NCBI RefSeq assembly: GCF_002149015.1
Contig: NZ_NGFO01000007.1
Span: forward strand, 1 to 64,000
DNA length: 64,000 nt
Origin: Gordonia lacunae
GTDB taxonomy: Bacteria > Actinomycetota > Actinomycetes > Mycobacteriales > Mycobacteriaceae
Reading direction: 5' to 3'
Position numbers and translations under genes: made by a program. Positions 23,111-36,278 of this stretch are shown piece by piece. The number at the start of each line of letters is the position of its first letter. Position 1 is the stretch's first letter. The notes beneath the pieces were generated by a model. That model saw only the letters and a program-made list of their open reading frames with translations. It ran no database searches and was not told the DNA's origin.

Positions 23111-23740
23111 TCAGGCGGTTCCGAAGATGCGGTCACCGGCATCGCCGAGTCCCGGACGGATGAAGCCGTTGTCGTCGAGTTCCCGATCGACCGCGGCCGT
23201 GTAGATGGGCACGTCCGGATGCGCGCGGTGCAGTACCCCGATGCCCTCCGGGCAGGCGAGCAGACAGACGAACTTGATGGACTTGGGGCCGTACTCCTTG
23301 ATGCGGTCGATCGCGGCGACCGCCGAATGTCCGGTCGCCAGAAGCGGATCGACGATCACGACGTCACGTTCGGACAGCTCCGACGGCATCTTGAAGTAGT
23401 ACTCGACGACCACCATCGTCTTCGGATCGCGGTACAGGCCGATGTGTCCGACCCGCGCGCCCGGGACCACGGTCAGCATTCCGTCGGCGATGCCCGCACC
23501 GGCACGCAGGACCGCGGCGAACACCAGCTTCTTGCCGTCGATGACCCGCGCGGTGGTGGTCTCGAGGGGTGTGTCGATGGTGACCTCGTGCATCGGGATG
23601 TCGCGTAGGACGTCGTAGGCCATGAGGATGGAGATCTCGTCGAGGAGGCGACGGAAGTCGTTGGTCGACGTCTCCTTACGACGCATCAGTGTCAGTTTGT
23701 GTTGCACGAGCGGATGGTCGATGACGGCGACGCTGCCCAT
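23111..23740 (-). CDS. upp: Uracil phosphoribosyltransferase
   Basis: A 209-residue enzyme that converts uracil and PRPP to UMP in the cytosol. The PRPP loop is [18 protein letters not shown] (about 125-142) and the C-terminal uracil-binding region is [19 protein letters not shown], both standard for Upp. Length is normal. It is the last gene of a three-gene operon with homologues of URC4 and URC1, 66 bases behind the URC4 gene. In that setting it corresponds to URC6, the first step of the URC uracil-degradation route, and may serve both salvage and catabolism. Confidence 0.97.
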   Translation of the reverse strand: MGSVAVIDHPLVQHKLTLMRRKETSTNDFRRLLDEISILMAYDVLRDIPMHEVTIDTPLETTTARVIDGKKLVFAAVLRAGAGIADGMLTVVPGARVGHIGLYRDPKTMVVVEYYFKMPSELSERDVVIVDPLLATGHSAVAAIDRIKEYGPKSIKFVCLLACPEGIGVLHRAHPDVPIYTAAVDRELDDNGFIRPGLGDAGDRIFGTA

Positions 23741-23806
23741 GGGAACCTCTCGGTCGTCGGGGGTGGGAATGTGCGGACCGGCCTCGTTCCGGTTCCGGCG
23801 CCGTGC

Positions 23807-25050
23807 TCAGAACACGGTGCCGGTGCTGCGTATCGACAACGGCGGCAGTCCATCCCGGAGCCGGCCCGCCAGTATCCGGCCGGCCGACCAGGTTCCGCCC
23901 TCGAGTACGCAGGCGAGGGGCATGGTGGTCGTATCCGCGTCGAGCCGCTTGCGCACGAGGTCGGCGAGCTCGTCGATCAGGGCGACGGTGAGCGCGCGCC
24001 ATTCGACGACGAGTTCGTCGCCGACCTCCCACTCCTGGTCTGTCCAGCTCGCGTCGCGGAGCTCGAGCACTCCGGAGTCGAGGAGCAGGCCGCCGTTGCG
24101 GTACTCGGGCAGACCGGTCAGCTCATCGAGTCCGGTCACCCGCACCCCGGCCCATCGGAACGGCTCGAGCAGCGAGTACGTCAGCCACTGCGACAGCTTG
24201 TGGAACGGCACCCAGCCGGCGGTGAGGCCCGGGCCGACGACGGCGTCGTGATGCCAGCAATCACCCAGTGGATTGGTGTCGATCGCGTTGTCCGACGGCC
24301 AGATCGGGCCGAGGTGGTCGAGGACCGCGCTCAAGATTTCCACGGCGGACACCTCTGCGCGCCCGCCGCGGGTGAGGTGATCGAACAGGCCACCGGGCCG
24401 TGCGTCCGGACCGAAGATCTGGGGCCGCCGGCCCAGGACCTCACCCAGCCGGCGCAGGAGGTCGACCCGTCCGGGAAGTCCGGTGAGTGGATTGTCGGGA
24501 CCCGCCTGGAAGGCGGCGCCGAGGGTGTCGGCGCTGATCCGGGTCAGGGCCGCGGCGTCGACCCGGAGGGGATGATCCGGGTCGCTCGAGAAGAGTCCGT
24601 CGCAGAAGGCTGCCCAGCTCGCCACCCCGAGTCCTTCCGAACGCGTCAGGACGAGCCCGGTCGACCCTTCACGGAACGACCATTCGGGCCCGGCTCCGGC
24701 ATCCAGCAGAACGCTGACGAGCACGACGTCGATGAGGGCCCGGGTCCGCTCGGCCGAACCGGCCGTCGGCAACGCGGCGTCGAGCGCGCCGAGACGGTCG
24801 ACACCGCCGGCCTCGAAGTGTCGCCATCGACTGTGAAAAGGTATGTCCCCATCCGGATACCGTGACCTGGTCGTCTCCGCGACGAGGTCGGCCGCCGCGT
24901 CCAGTCCCTTGTCGTGGACCACGAACCACGAGGAGTCCCCGGCCCGTGCCCGTTCGAGGAGTTGTCGCGACCGGCTCCGGACGGTGGCGGTCGACCGCAG
25001 CAGGCGGGCCGCCTGCGACGCCGACAACTCCACCTCTGGCGCTCCGGTCA

Positions 25051-25051
<1 letters not shown>
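23807..25051 (-). CDS. urc4: URC4/Urg3-family uracil catabolism protein (DUF1688)
   Basis: A 414-residue protein of the URC4/Urg3 family, known from the uracil-degradation pathway of the yeast Lachancea and from bacteria. Recognisable family segments are FHSRWRHFEAGGVDRL, PGRVDLLRRLGEVL, GDCWHH and WVPFHKLSQWLTYSL in the middle, and the C-terminal EWRALTVALIDELA. Its exact reaction is unsettled; genetics places it after UMP formation. The ATG overlaps the upstream URC1 stop by one base (TGATG), so the two are coupled. It is followed by upp. The frame is open further upstream only as a shadow of URC1. Confidence 0.9.
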
Positions 25052-26298
<1,247 letters not shown>

Positions 26299-26466
26299 CG
26301 TCCTCACCTTCTGTCGAGACGGTCACCCGCCACTTCAGGGAAAGCGCCAGCATAGATCCGGATGCCCGTGTCCGCCGGGTGATGCCGAACGCCGCGGCGG
26401 CGACACCCACCGAGGGTGCCGCCGCCGCGTCCTGGACGTCATCGTGCCGACATGTGCGGCACTCTC

Positions 26467-29249
<2,783 letters not shown>

Positions 29250-29260
29250 CGTGCCCACGT

Positions 29261-29280
29261 TTCTGGAATGATTCAAGTTT
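29261..29280 (-). promoter_or_regulatory. Probable FurA operator/promoter
   Basis: On the minus strand the AT-rich stretch reads AAACTTGAATCATTCCAGAA. It resembles the furA promoter of mycobacteria, in which a TTGA-N-TGATTCCAGAA-like sequence is bound by FurA (from memory). It is the only AT-rich patch in this part of the window and lies 11 bases upstream of the furA start, implying a very short leader. Confidence 0.55.
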
Positions 29281-29367
29281 ATCGGGCGAAGTGAGGTGCC
29301 GATCACGCGTGCCGTCGTAGGATCGGGCCATGCCGACAGCGACGCCGACTCGTGTGCGGGTGATCCG

Positions 29368-30252
29368 GTGACCCGATTCGACGAGATCGTCGACGAGCTC
29401 TACGGTCTCGCGCCCGAGGCATTCGTGAAGCGCCGGAACGAACTGGCTCGGGAGGTCAAGGCGGACGGTGACCGCGAACTCGCCGGCCGGATCGACAAGC
29501 TCCGACGACCGACGCAAGCGGCCTGGGCCATCAATCAATGGGTTCGCGCGCACCCCGACGACAGTGCGCTCATCGACGAGTTGGCGTCGGAACTGACCGC
29601 CGCCCAGCGTCGCTCGGCGGTGGACAGGATGCGCGCGTTGTCCCGGCGCCGCCAGGAGCTGATCAATTCGTCGGTGACAGCGGTTACGAGGACGGCGGCC
29701 GAGCGCCGGGTGAGGCTGGCGGACAGTGCAGTTCGCGAGGTCACGCAAACACTGCGCGCCGCGGTGGCCGACCACGACGTGCTCGAGCAGGTGTTGCGGG
29801 GAAACCTCACCGCATCCGCCGAGTACAGCGGATTCGGGCCCGCCGGGGTGTTCGTGGTTCCGGAGCCGTCGCCGGAACCCGATCGGAACGAGTCCGAGAC
29901 GCGCGTCGCGGCAAGTGCTGCCGACGATTCGGAAGCCTCGTCGTCTGATGAATCCGATCGCGAACGGAGGGAGCTCGAAGCCCGGTTGGCCGACGCGGAG
30001 GCGGGTGAGCGGGCGGCGCGGTCCCACCTCGACGATGCGTCGGGCACGGTGGACGGCGCCTCGTCGGAAGTCGACGAGATCGTCGCCCGGGCCCAGGAAC
30101 TACGAGCGGAGCTGGCGCGCTGCGAGGAGTCGCTGCGCTTCGCGCGGCAGCGTCTCTCGACTGCCGAACAGGGGCGGGCCGAGGCGCGGATCGCTCTGCG
30201 CGAAGCCGTTGCGGCCACCAACGAGATCCGCGCGGCGCTCGCCGAGTTCTGA
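29368..30252 (+). CDS. Hypothetical coiled-coil protein
   Basis: A protein of 294 residues if started at GTG 29368 ([20 protein letters not shown]). An earlier GTG at 29296 is possible but would overlap the furA operator. It is strongly helical: residues 15-150 are charged helices with [20 protein letters not shown], and 190-294 form a long Glu/Ala/Arg coiled coil ([20 protein letters not shown]). No membrane segment or catalytic motif. Similar proteins occur in mycobacteria and relatives without known function. It is divergent from furA. Confidence 0.75.
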   Translation: MTRFDEIVDELYGLAPEAFVKRRNELAREVKADGDRELAGRIDKLRRPTQAAWAINQWVRAHPDDSALIDELASELTAAQRRSAVDRMRALSRRRQELINSSVTAVTRTAAERRVRLADSAVREVTQTLRAAVADHDVLEQVLRGNLTASAEYSGFGPAGVFVVPEPSPEPDRNESETRVAASAADDSEASSSDESDRERRELEARLADAEAGERAARSHLDDASGTVDGASSEVDEIVARAQELRAELARCEESLRFARQRLSTAEQGRAEARIALREAVAATNEIRAALAEF

Positions 30253-30283
30253 CGGAGCCGCCGCGCGGGATGGGGGCCGGGGA

Positions 30284-30697
30284 TCAGCGCGTCAGGTGGA
30301 AGCGCAGCAGTTCGGTGGTGCCGCTCAGGGCGCGACCCCGATATCCACCGCGGCCGTCGGCGCGGAGCTCGTCACGCACGAACCCGACGAGGGTGCCCGA
30401 ATAGTCCACGACGATGACGGGCGCACCGTCCTGCACCGAGCGCCCCGGATACACCGCTCCGGGAAAGGCCCAGCCGATCGCGGTGTTGTTGACGACTCGT
30501 GAGCCCGTGAAGTTCTTGCCGAACCACACCGTGTCGGCGATGGGCGCGCTGGTGACGTCGCCGCGGTAGTACCCGCTCGGCATCGGCGGGGCGGCCAGTG
30601 CCGTCCCGGGAGCCGCCAGCGCCGACGCGCCGGCGATCAGAACCGCAGCCGCGGGTGCGGCGCAGTGCCGGAGGTGCGAGTTGAGTGCGGTGCCCAT
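30284..30697 (-). CDS. Small secreted protein
   Basis: A 137-residue protein with a signal peptide: basic/His start, hydrophobic residues 13-30 (APAAAVLIAGASALAAPG) and a probable cleavage after ALAAP. The mature part of about 100 residues is beta-prone (GYYRGDVTSAPIADTVWFG, PVIVVDYSGTLVGFVRDEL). No Cys and no catalytic motif are seen. It converges with the coiled-coil gene, 31 bases apart. Function unknown. Confidence 0.7.
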   Translation of the reverse strand: MGTALNSHLRHCAAPAAAVLIAGASALAAPGTALAAPPMPSGYYRGDVTSAPIADTVWFGKNFTGSRVVNNTAIGWAFPGAVYPGRSVQDGAPVIVVDYSGTLVGFVRDELRADGRGGYRGRALSGTTELLRFHLTR

Positions 30698-30772
30698 CTG
30701 TCCATTGAACGCCTCCGTCCGCCCGCTGACCCGGGTTCGGCCGTGTCCGTGCTCGGACCCGGAGATCGAGGG

Positions 30773-31333
30773 TCAGTGGCCGAGGAGGCGCAGCGAGTCG
30801 TCGCGTCGGAGCACGAAGAAGTACGGCGTCGGCGAACCCTTCAGATCCATGGCGCCCAGGACGGCGTCATCGGAGATCCGGCGGAAGACGTCGTTGATCG
30901 GCAACTGGTCGTAGGACATGGTCGCGGTGTCGGTGCCGCGGTACCGGGTGGTGCGCAGCCGGGCCCGTGACCGGCGGGTCTGGCTGAGCAGACGGGTCGC
31001 CGCGATCGGCGTCGCGAAGGACAGTGACGTGACCCCCGGTGCCTTCTCGGCGATCCCGAGTCCGCCGAAGGCGATCGCCGGGTTCATCGCCCACAGCGCC
31101 GAGCCGTCGCGAGTCGGGAAGAGCAGGGGGTGCACGTTCTCGGCATCGACGAACTGTTTGCCCCACCAGCCGCTGGCGGCGAGGAAGCCGTCCAGCGGGT
31201 GATCGGTGGGGAGTTCGGCACCGCGCCAGGTGCCGATCATGAAGTCGGGTTCGACGGCGGGGGAGGAGTCGAACAAGTCGAGCGCCTCGGCGGTCGTGGT
31301 CGGCGTGGCAGGCAGGATCTCGCGGACATGCAT
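30773..31333 (-). CDS. GXWXG/DUF4334 domain protein
   Basis: A 186-residue protein. The N-terminal GXWXG motif appears as MIGTWRGAEL (about residues 32-41) with GWWGKQFVDAENVHPLLF following. The C-terminal DUF4334 domain includes RTTRYRGTDTATMSYDQLPI and NDVFRRISDDAVLGAMDLKG. The family is a small lipocalin-like barrel widespread in actinobacteria, function not established. The start ATG has weak Shine-Dalgarno support. It runs divergently from a PPOX-type gene 123 bases away. Confidence 0.88.
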   Translation of the reverse strand: MHVREILPATPTTTAEALDLFDSSPAVEPDFMIGTWRGAELPTDHPLDGFLAASGWWGKQFVDAENVHPLLFPTRDGSALWAMNPAIAFGGLGIAEKAPGVTSLSFATPIAATRLLSQTRRSRARLRTTRYRGTDTATMSYDQLPINDVFRRISDDAVLGAMDLKGSPTPYFFVLRRDDSLRLLGH

Positions 31334-31456
31334 GTCGACGATCGTACGTGCAAAGACACAGGATCAGAAGTTTGTCGCAACAGAGTTTTCGGCCGCGTAC
31401 CACCGGAAGCGGCCGGTGTTCGGAATAGCCGGTCCGCTCACCGGGTTGCCGCAGGC

Positions 31457-31888
31457 ATGACCCACTCCGCGTATGACCCTCGTGACCTCCTCGCCGAAGG
31501 CGGGCTCGGTGTCCTCGCCACGATCAAGTCATCGGGACTTCCGCAGCTGTCCCCGGTGACGCCCTTCTACGACCGTGAGGCCGAGACCATCTATGTCTCG
31601 ATGACCGAGGGCCGGGCCAAGACCGCGAACCTTCGTCGCGATCCGCGCGCGGCGCTGGAGATCACCGGAGCCGACCGCTACACCTGGGCGACCGCGGAGG
31701 GCGCCGTGACCCTGATCGGTCCGGGCACCGAACCGGACGGCCCCGAGGTCGAGGCGCTCGTGGACTATTACCGCAAGGCCGCCGGCGAACACCCGGACTG
31801 GGACGAATACCGCAGCGTGATGGTCGCCGACCGTCGAGTACTGATGGTCATGTCGGTGGATCGGGTGTACGGCGAACGTCTTCGCTGA
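31457..31888 (+). CDS. PPOX-class F420- or flavin-dependent oxidoreductase
   Basis: A 143-residue split-barrel protein. LGVLATIKSSGLPQLSPVTP near the start and GRAKTANLRRDPRAALEITG (about 53-72) are characteristic of the pyridoxamine-5'-phosphate-oxidase-like family that uses F420 or FMN in actinobacteria. Deazaflavin use is plausible for this organism but cannot be read from sequence. The ATG at 31457 is the first that fits the family. The next gene on the strand, a VOC protein, begins 80 bases after its stop. Confidence 0.85.
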   Translation: MTHSAYDPRDLLAEGGLGVLATIKSSGLPQLSPVTPFYDREAETIYVSMTEGRAKTANLRRDPRAALEITGADRYTWATAEGAVTLIGPGTEPDGPEVEALVDYYRKAAGEHPDWDEYRSVMVADRRVLMVMSVDRVYGERLR

Positions 31889-31968
31889 GGTGGTTGTGCC
31901 GACTTCACAGATACTGCGGTGTCGAATCAGGACGCGGGCTGTCCTCATTGTGGCGCACCATGGTTGCC

Positions 31969-32406
31969 ATGGCGACAGACTTTCAGGTGACGTTCGATTG
32001 CGGTGATCCGGCTTCGCTGTCGGAGTTCTGGGCCGAGGTGCTCGGCTACCGGCTCCAGGACCCACCGCCCGGGTTCGAGAGCTGGGATGCCGCGCTGGCG
32101 GCCTTCGGTGTCCCGCCGGAACGACGGAACGACGCATCGGGTGTGATCGATCCCGACGGACGCGGGCCCCGGCTGTTCTTCCAGCGGGTCCCCGAGGGCA
32201 AAGCGGCGAAGAACCGCGTCCACCTCGACGTGCGAGCCGCGCCCGGACTGCGCGGCGACGATCGGATGAGCGCTCTGGAAGCCGAGGCCGACCGGCTCGT
32301 CGCGCTGGGCGCGACCCGCGTCGAACGGCACGACCCCGCGCCACCGCTCGGTGAGGGGCACATCGTCCTGCAGGACCCCGAGGGCAACGAGTTCTGCCTG
32401 GACTAG
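31969..32406 (+). CDS. VOC-superfamily (glyoxalase-like) protein
   Basis: A 145-residue protein with two beta-alpha-beta-beta-beta repeats. FQVTFDCGDPASLSEFWAEV opens the first, KNRVHLDVRA supplies the His-containing strand, and GHIVLQDPEGNEFCLD closes the second. It belongs to the glyoxalase-like-domain group common in actinobacteria, probably a small metalloenzyme or binding protein of unknown substrate. ATG 31969 (MATDFQ) or 31960 (MVAMATDFQ) are both possible. It converges with the PhoD-type gene. Confidence 0.85.
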   Translation: MATDFQVTFDCGDPASLSEFWAEVLGYRLQDPPPGFESWDAALAAFGVPPERRNDASGVIDPDGRGPRLFFQRVPEGKAAKNRVHLDVRAAPGLRGDDRMSALEAEADRLVALGATRVERHDPAPPLGEGHIVLQDPEGNEFCLD

Positions 32407-32429
32407 GGGATCTCGTGGCGAGGCTGCGC

Positions 32430-34073
32430 CTATGTGCGCTCTGTCGCTACGGGATCCGGGGTCAGGGAGATGTTCCCGGCCCTGCCCAGCGTCCCGTCGA
32501 GGTCGGGTTGTTCGAAGGTGACCTCGGCGGTACGTCCGTCCACCGAGAGCGTTGCGATGGTGTTGCCGAACAGCGGCCCGAGAGTGTTGCGCCAGGCGAC
32601 CGGTAGGTCGGGCGACCCACCGCGGCGTGCCCACCGGCGGACGACCGACGCGAGCCGGTTCGACCATCCCAGCCGGAACACCACCTTGATGTACGGCGGG
32701 ATCGCGTTGTGCACCGGCGAGCACACCAGTTGATGTACGTCGGCGCTGGTCGCATCCGGAAAGGCTGCGCGCGCGGCATAGCTGTGGTGGACGTCGCCGG
32801 ACAGCACGCTGACCGTCGCCGGACCGGAATCCCGAGCCGCCACTCGGCGGATCATGTCGCTGAGCCGGACGAACGAATCGAAGAAGGCCGGCCAGTGTTC
32901 GAGGTCGGCGCCCTGGCGAATCTTCTCGGCCACCTGCCCACGACGACCCGTGCGCCGCGCGCCGATCTCGTTGAGGGTCTCGGCGTCGCCGATGACCGGC
33001 GGCAGCAACCACGGCAGCGACGAACCGAGTACGAGGTGGTCGAGCCGCTCCAGATCGTCGTCCACCTGGGTTTCGACCCAGTCGAATTCGACGTCACTCA
33101 ACATCTTTCGCGTTCCTCCGGCGAGGATGCGGCCGTTGCGGGAGTCGATCATGACAAGCCGGGTGTTGCCCAGGTCCCAGCGGAAGCTGAAGCGGATGCC
33201 CTTGGTTCCGTCGGTCTCGCGATCCGCGCGATCGGCGACATCGACCAGGTGGGGCCAGCAGTCGCCATCGATCTCGCGGACGCGGCGGTAGTCCTCGGAC
33301 TCGGCGAGCTCGGCGGGGGAGAGGTTGCCGAGATGCTGATACACCCAGTACGACGCGAGGCCGGCGCGAATGCGGTCCTGCCACCAGGGCTTCTCGCTCA
33401 TCTGCCGACGCCAGGTGTCGGAGGTGTTCCAATCGTCGCGGATGTCGTGATCGTCGAAGATCATGGCCGTCGCCACGGTGGACAGGATCCAACGGATCTC
33501 GGGGTCTCCCCATGTGTGCCGGTACAGGCCTTCGTACTCTTCGAAATCGACGACCTCGTCCGACGGCCCGGCGGTGGACGTCCGGCTCGATTCCAGTGAC
33601 TGCTTCACCTGCGGGGTCAGTTCGTCCGCGTACACCTGGTCGCCGAGCAGGATGAGCGTGTCCGGCCACTCTTCGACGGGGAGATGGCGCATCCGGATGG
33701 CGTAGCAGTCCAACGCGTCGAGTCCGAGTTGCTGGTCGAGCTTCGGATCCTCCGCTCGTGGGTATCGGCAGGATCCGAACACGAATCGGTGCCGGTCAGC
33801 GGTCTCGGGGCCCCGGGTCCGGATGACGCTCGGCGGGAACTCCGTGTCGGCGAGCGGCCATTCGAGGGCTCCGTCGATGTGGACCTGGTACTCGGTGGTG
33901 GTGTCGGGCACCAGGCCGGTGACCTCGACCACGGCGTAATGGTGACCGGACACCTCGAAGGTTCGGTTACTGCACCCGAGGACCTCTACCTCGCCCGGTT
34001 CATCGGTCTGCACCCAGATCAGGGCGCATGTCTCGTCGACGTGCCGGAGGATAGGACCCAGAACCAAAGCCAT
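32430..34073 (-). CDS. PhoD-like metallophosphatase
   Basis: A 547-residue protein. An Ig-like N-terminal part (residues 1-100, GPILRHVDETCALIWVQTDE) precedes the PhoD metallophosphatase domain, with FVFGSCRYPR, LILLGDQVYADE, TAMIFDDHDIRDDWN and the late SVLSGDVHHSYAA holding metal ligands (Asp, His). No twin-arginine signal peptide is present, so unlike secreted PhoD this one should stay in the cytosol. It may act as an alkaline phosphatase or phosphodiesterase. Expression is monocistronic, convergent with the VOC gene. Confidence 0.9.
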   Translation of the reverse strand: MALVLGPILRHVDETCALIWVQTDEPGEVEVLGCSNRTFEVSGHHYAVVEVTGLVPDTTTEYQVHIDGALEWPLADTEFPPSVIRTRGPETADRHRFVFGSCRYPRAEDPKLDQQLGLDALDCYAIRMRHLPVEEWPDTLILLGDQVYADELTPQVKQSLESSRTSTAGPSDEVVDFEEYEGLYRHTWGDPEIRWILSTVATAMIFDDHDIRDDWNTSDTWRRQMSEKPWWQDRIRAGLASYWVYQHLGNLSPAELAESEDYRRVREIDGDCWPHLVDVADRADRETDGTKGIRFSFRWDLGNTRLVMIDSRNGRILAGGTRKMLSDVEFDWVETQVDDDLERLDHLVLGSSLPWLLPPVIGDAETLNEIGARRTGRRGQVAEKIRQGADLEHWPAFFDSFVRLSDMIRRVAARDSGPATVSVLSGDVHHSYAARAAFPDATSADVHQLVCSPVHNAIPPYIKVVFRLGWSNRLASVVRRWARRGGSPDLPVAWRNTLGPLFGNTIATLSVDGRTAEVTFEQPDLDGTLGRAGNISLTPDPVATERT

Positions 34074-34244
34074 TCGATCAGAGTAGGCCGTCGGGTCGGC
34101 CCGTGTGGCCCCGTCGATCGTCGCGATGAGTTCGTCCGGGACAGCGGGTCTGTACTCCTGTCGCCACTCCTGTTGTCGCTGTCTGGAGGGGTGACGCGGG
34201 TGACGCCGGCACGACCGGCATAGGACGAATCGGAGGAGGAACCC

Positions 34245-34544
34245 ATGGTGATCGTTGCCGGCAGTCTTCGGGTTGACCCGGGTGGGCGGGCCGACTACCT
34301 GGCCGGATGCGAGGAGGTCGTCAGCGCGGCCCGCCGGGCACCGGGATGTCGAGACTTCGCCATCAGCGCGGACTCGACGGACCCGGGCCGCATCAACATC
34401 TTCGAGCGATGGGACTCAGAGTCGGCAGTCGAAGCGTTCCGGGGTGACGGGGTCGGCGACGACCAGGCGCAGGCGATCCTCTCCGCGACGGTCGCCGAGT
34501 ACGACGTCGCCGGCGTCCGGGTCCTGGCGGGTGCGCCGGACTGA
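34245..34544 (+). CDS. Antibiotic biosynthesis monooxygenase (ABM) domain protein
   Basis: A 99-residue dimeric alpha-beta-barrel protein of the ABM family. VIVAGSLRVDPGGRADYLAG, ARRAPGCRDFAISADSTDPG and NIFERWDSESAVEAF are the typical segments. Members are cofactor-free monooxygenases or act on quinones; the substrate here is unknown. CGGAGGAGGA lies five bases before the ATG, a strong ribosome-binding site. The AlkD-like gene follows 63 bases later. Confidence 0.9.
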   Translation: MVIVAGSLRVDPGGRADYLAGCEEVVSAARRAPGCRDFAISADSTDPGRINIFERWDSESAVEAFRGDGVGDDQAQAILSATVAEYDVAGVRVLAGAPD

Positions 34545-34607
34545 CGACCGGCTATGTCGTCGAGCGTCGTCGTAGGCTCTGTGTGCGCGCCGCCAAAAGG
34601 AGAGATC

Positions 34608-35291
34608 ATGACCAGGAGTACCGACATCGAGCAGACTCTCACCGACGTTCTCGGCGAGCTGCGAGCGCTCGACGATCCGAGAATCCGGGCGGTCAACGAA
34701 CGGCACGGCGATGATCACGGCGTCAATCTCACGAAGCTGAGGGCGACGGCGAAACGGATTCGGACGTACCCCGAGCTCTCGGCGGCGCTCTGGGCGACCG
34801 AGGACACCGCGGCGCGACTGCTCGCCCTCCTGATCTGCCGGCCGAAGGCCTTCGACGCCGCGGAGCTCGACACGATGGTCCGCGAGTCCGACCGGCCGAA
34901 GGTGCACGAGTGGTTCGTCAACTACGTCGTCAAGAAGAGCCCTCATGCCGAGGAATTGCGGACGTCGTGGATGAACGACCCTGATCCCGTTGTCGCGGCG
35001 GCGGGTTGGGCCCTGACCTCCGATCGAGTGGCCAAGCGTCCGGACGACCTCGACCTCACTGCCCTGCTGGACTCCATCGAGCGCGAGATGGTGCAGGCCC
35101 CGCCACGACTGCAGTGGGCGATGAACACGTGCCTGGCGACCATCGGCATCGAGAGTCCTGAATCTCGTTCCCGTGCGGTCGACATCGGCGAGCGGTTGCG
35201 GGTGCTCGAGGACTACCCGACTTCGCCGGGCTGTACCTCACCGTATGCGCCGGTGTGGATCGCCGAGATGGTTCGACGTCGAGCGGTGTGA
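34608..35291 (+). CDS. AlkD-like HEAT-repeat protein (DNA alkylation repair family)
   Basis: A 227-residue all-helical protein. LSAALWATEDTAARLLALLI, FVNYVVKKSPHAEELRTSWM and VVAAAGWALTSDRV follow the HEAT-repeat pattern of AlkD glycosylases, which remove bulky N3- and N7-alkyl purines. Whether this relative keeps the catalytic Trp/Asp residues cannot be settled here. AAAAGGAGAG precedes the ATG at good spacing. It may be co-transcribed with the ABM gene upstream and converges with the next gene after eleven bases. Confidence 0.75.
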   Translation: MTRSTDIEQTLTDVLGELRALDDPRIRAVNERHGDDHGVNLTKLRATAKRIRTYPELSAALWATEDTAARLLALLICRPKAFDAAELDTMVRESDRPKVHEWFVNYVVKKSPHAEELRTSWMNDPDPVVAAAGWALTSDRVAKRPDDLDLTALLDSIEREMVQAPPRLQWAMNTCLATIGIESPESRSRAVDIGERLRVLEDYPTSPGCTSPYAPVWIAEMVRRRAV

Positions 35292-35301
35292 CCCGCGCTC
35301 G

Positions 35302-36186
35302 TCACCGAAAGTTGGTCGCGTAGTCCGCAAAGCTGACCTGGCCGGAGGGGCTGGCCTCGATCGCGGCGGCCACCATCGGTGGGATCGGCGTCCAGTAGGC
35401 AGGCATCGCGGCCGCCAGGGACGGCTTCACAACGTAGAGCAGGGCGAAGTTGACGATCCACAGCGGCGGTGCCATCGACATACCGACCGTCGTCGTCACC
35501 GAGTCCTTCGTGTTTCGAACCAGTTGCGCCGCCCCCGAGGTCTGCTGCGCGACGAAGCCGAACGGCACCTCGACGGTGTACGCCGAGCGGTAGAGTGCGA
35601 GCAGGGTGTCGGTCGCGCCGTTGGCCCGCAACCAGGTGCCCACGTAACCGCCCGGCGCGAGTAGCGAATTGACCTGTCGGGTCGGGGCACTCGCGTTTGC
35701 CGGACTCTGCAGGAGACCTTCTCGGGTCACGTACAGGCCGTAACTGCCGAGGACCGATCCGCCGAACATCGGACGACCCGCGGTGTTGGTGAGAATCTGC
35801 AGGCACGCGTCGATGATCTGGGCCGCATCGCGCTTGCCCCCGGTGCCCCCACCGGAGATCAGTTCACGGAACTGGCGCTCCGAGAGTGTATCCCGGGACG
35901 ACAAGCCGATCGCGGCGGCGATGCGTTCAGTTCGTTCGGCGCCCAGTGGCTCGTTCACCAGCTCTGCGGCTGTCGATTTCGGCGGGGCCAGGCCGGCGAA
36001 GGCGGGAGCGCCGGCGAAGGGAGTCGCGAAACCGGTTGTGCTGGTGCCCGGTTGGGCGTCAGCGCGGGGGAGCAGCGGCGAGACGAGTCCGATCACGCAG
36101 CCCAGTGCCACCGCCACGTACGCCGGCCACCACCGGGGTTCGAATCGTCGCCACCGTGATCCCGGTGCGCTCCCAGCCATCCGCAT
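35302..36186 (-). CDS. Exported hypothetical protein
   Basis: A 294-residue protein starting at ATG 36186 (or 36180). A basic stretch (GSRWRRFEPRWWP) and hydrophobic residues about 20-42 (AYVAVALGCVIGLVSPLL) form an uncleaved anchor or signal peptide. The remainder is extracytoplasmic: GLSSRDTLSERQFRELISGG, SYGLYVTREGLLQSP, and a second moderately hydrophobic stretch near 240-260 (MAPPLWIVNFALLYVVKPSL). No family is recognised. The frame is open upstream but without a convincing start. Confidence 0.65.
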   Translation of the reverse strand: MRMAGSAPGSRWRRFEPRWWPAYVAVALGCVIGLVSPLLPRADAQPGTSTTGFATPFAGAPAFAGLAPPKSTAAELVNEPLGAERTERIAAAIGLSSRDTLSERQFRELISGGGTGGKRDAAQIIDACLQILTNTAGRPMFGGSVLGSYGLYVTREGLLQSPANASAPTRQVNSLLAPGGYVGTWLRANGATDTLLALYRSAYTVEVPFGFVAQQTSGAAQLVRNTKDSVTTTVGMSMAPPLWIVNFALLYVVKPSLAAAMPAYWTPIPPMVAAAIEASPSGQVSFADYATNFR

Positions 36187-36278
36187 GCCCCTGCCGATCG
36201 AGTGACGAACACGCACTGTCCAGTGAAGACCCCTGGTCAGCGGGGTGTCAATGGCTCCGACCGGACCGGCACGACCGG

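Noticed and set aside
22803-23204. Open frames through the repeat block
   Set aside because: They translate repeats and hairpin arms; no start signal or protein-like composition.
23807-24865. Long plus-strand frames over the URC operon (for example 23699-24865)
   Set aside because: Composition shows antisense shadows of the URC genes; no domain or start signal.
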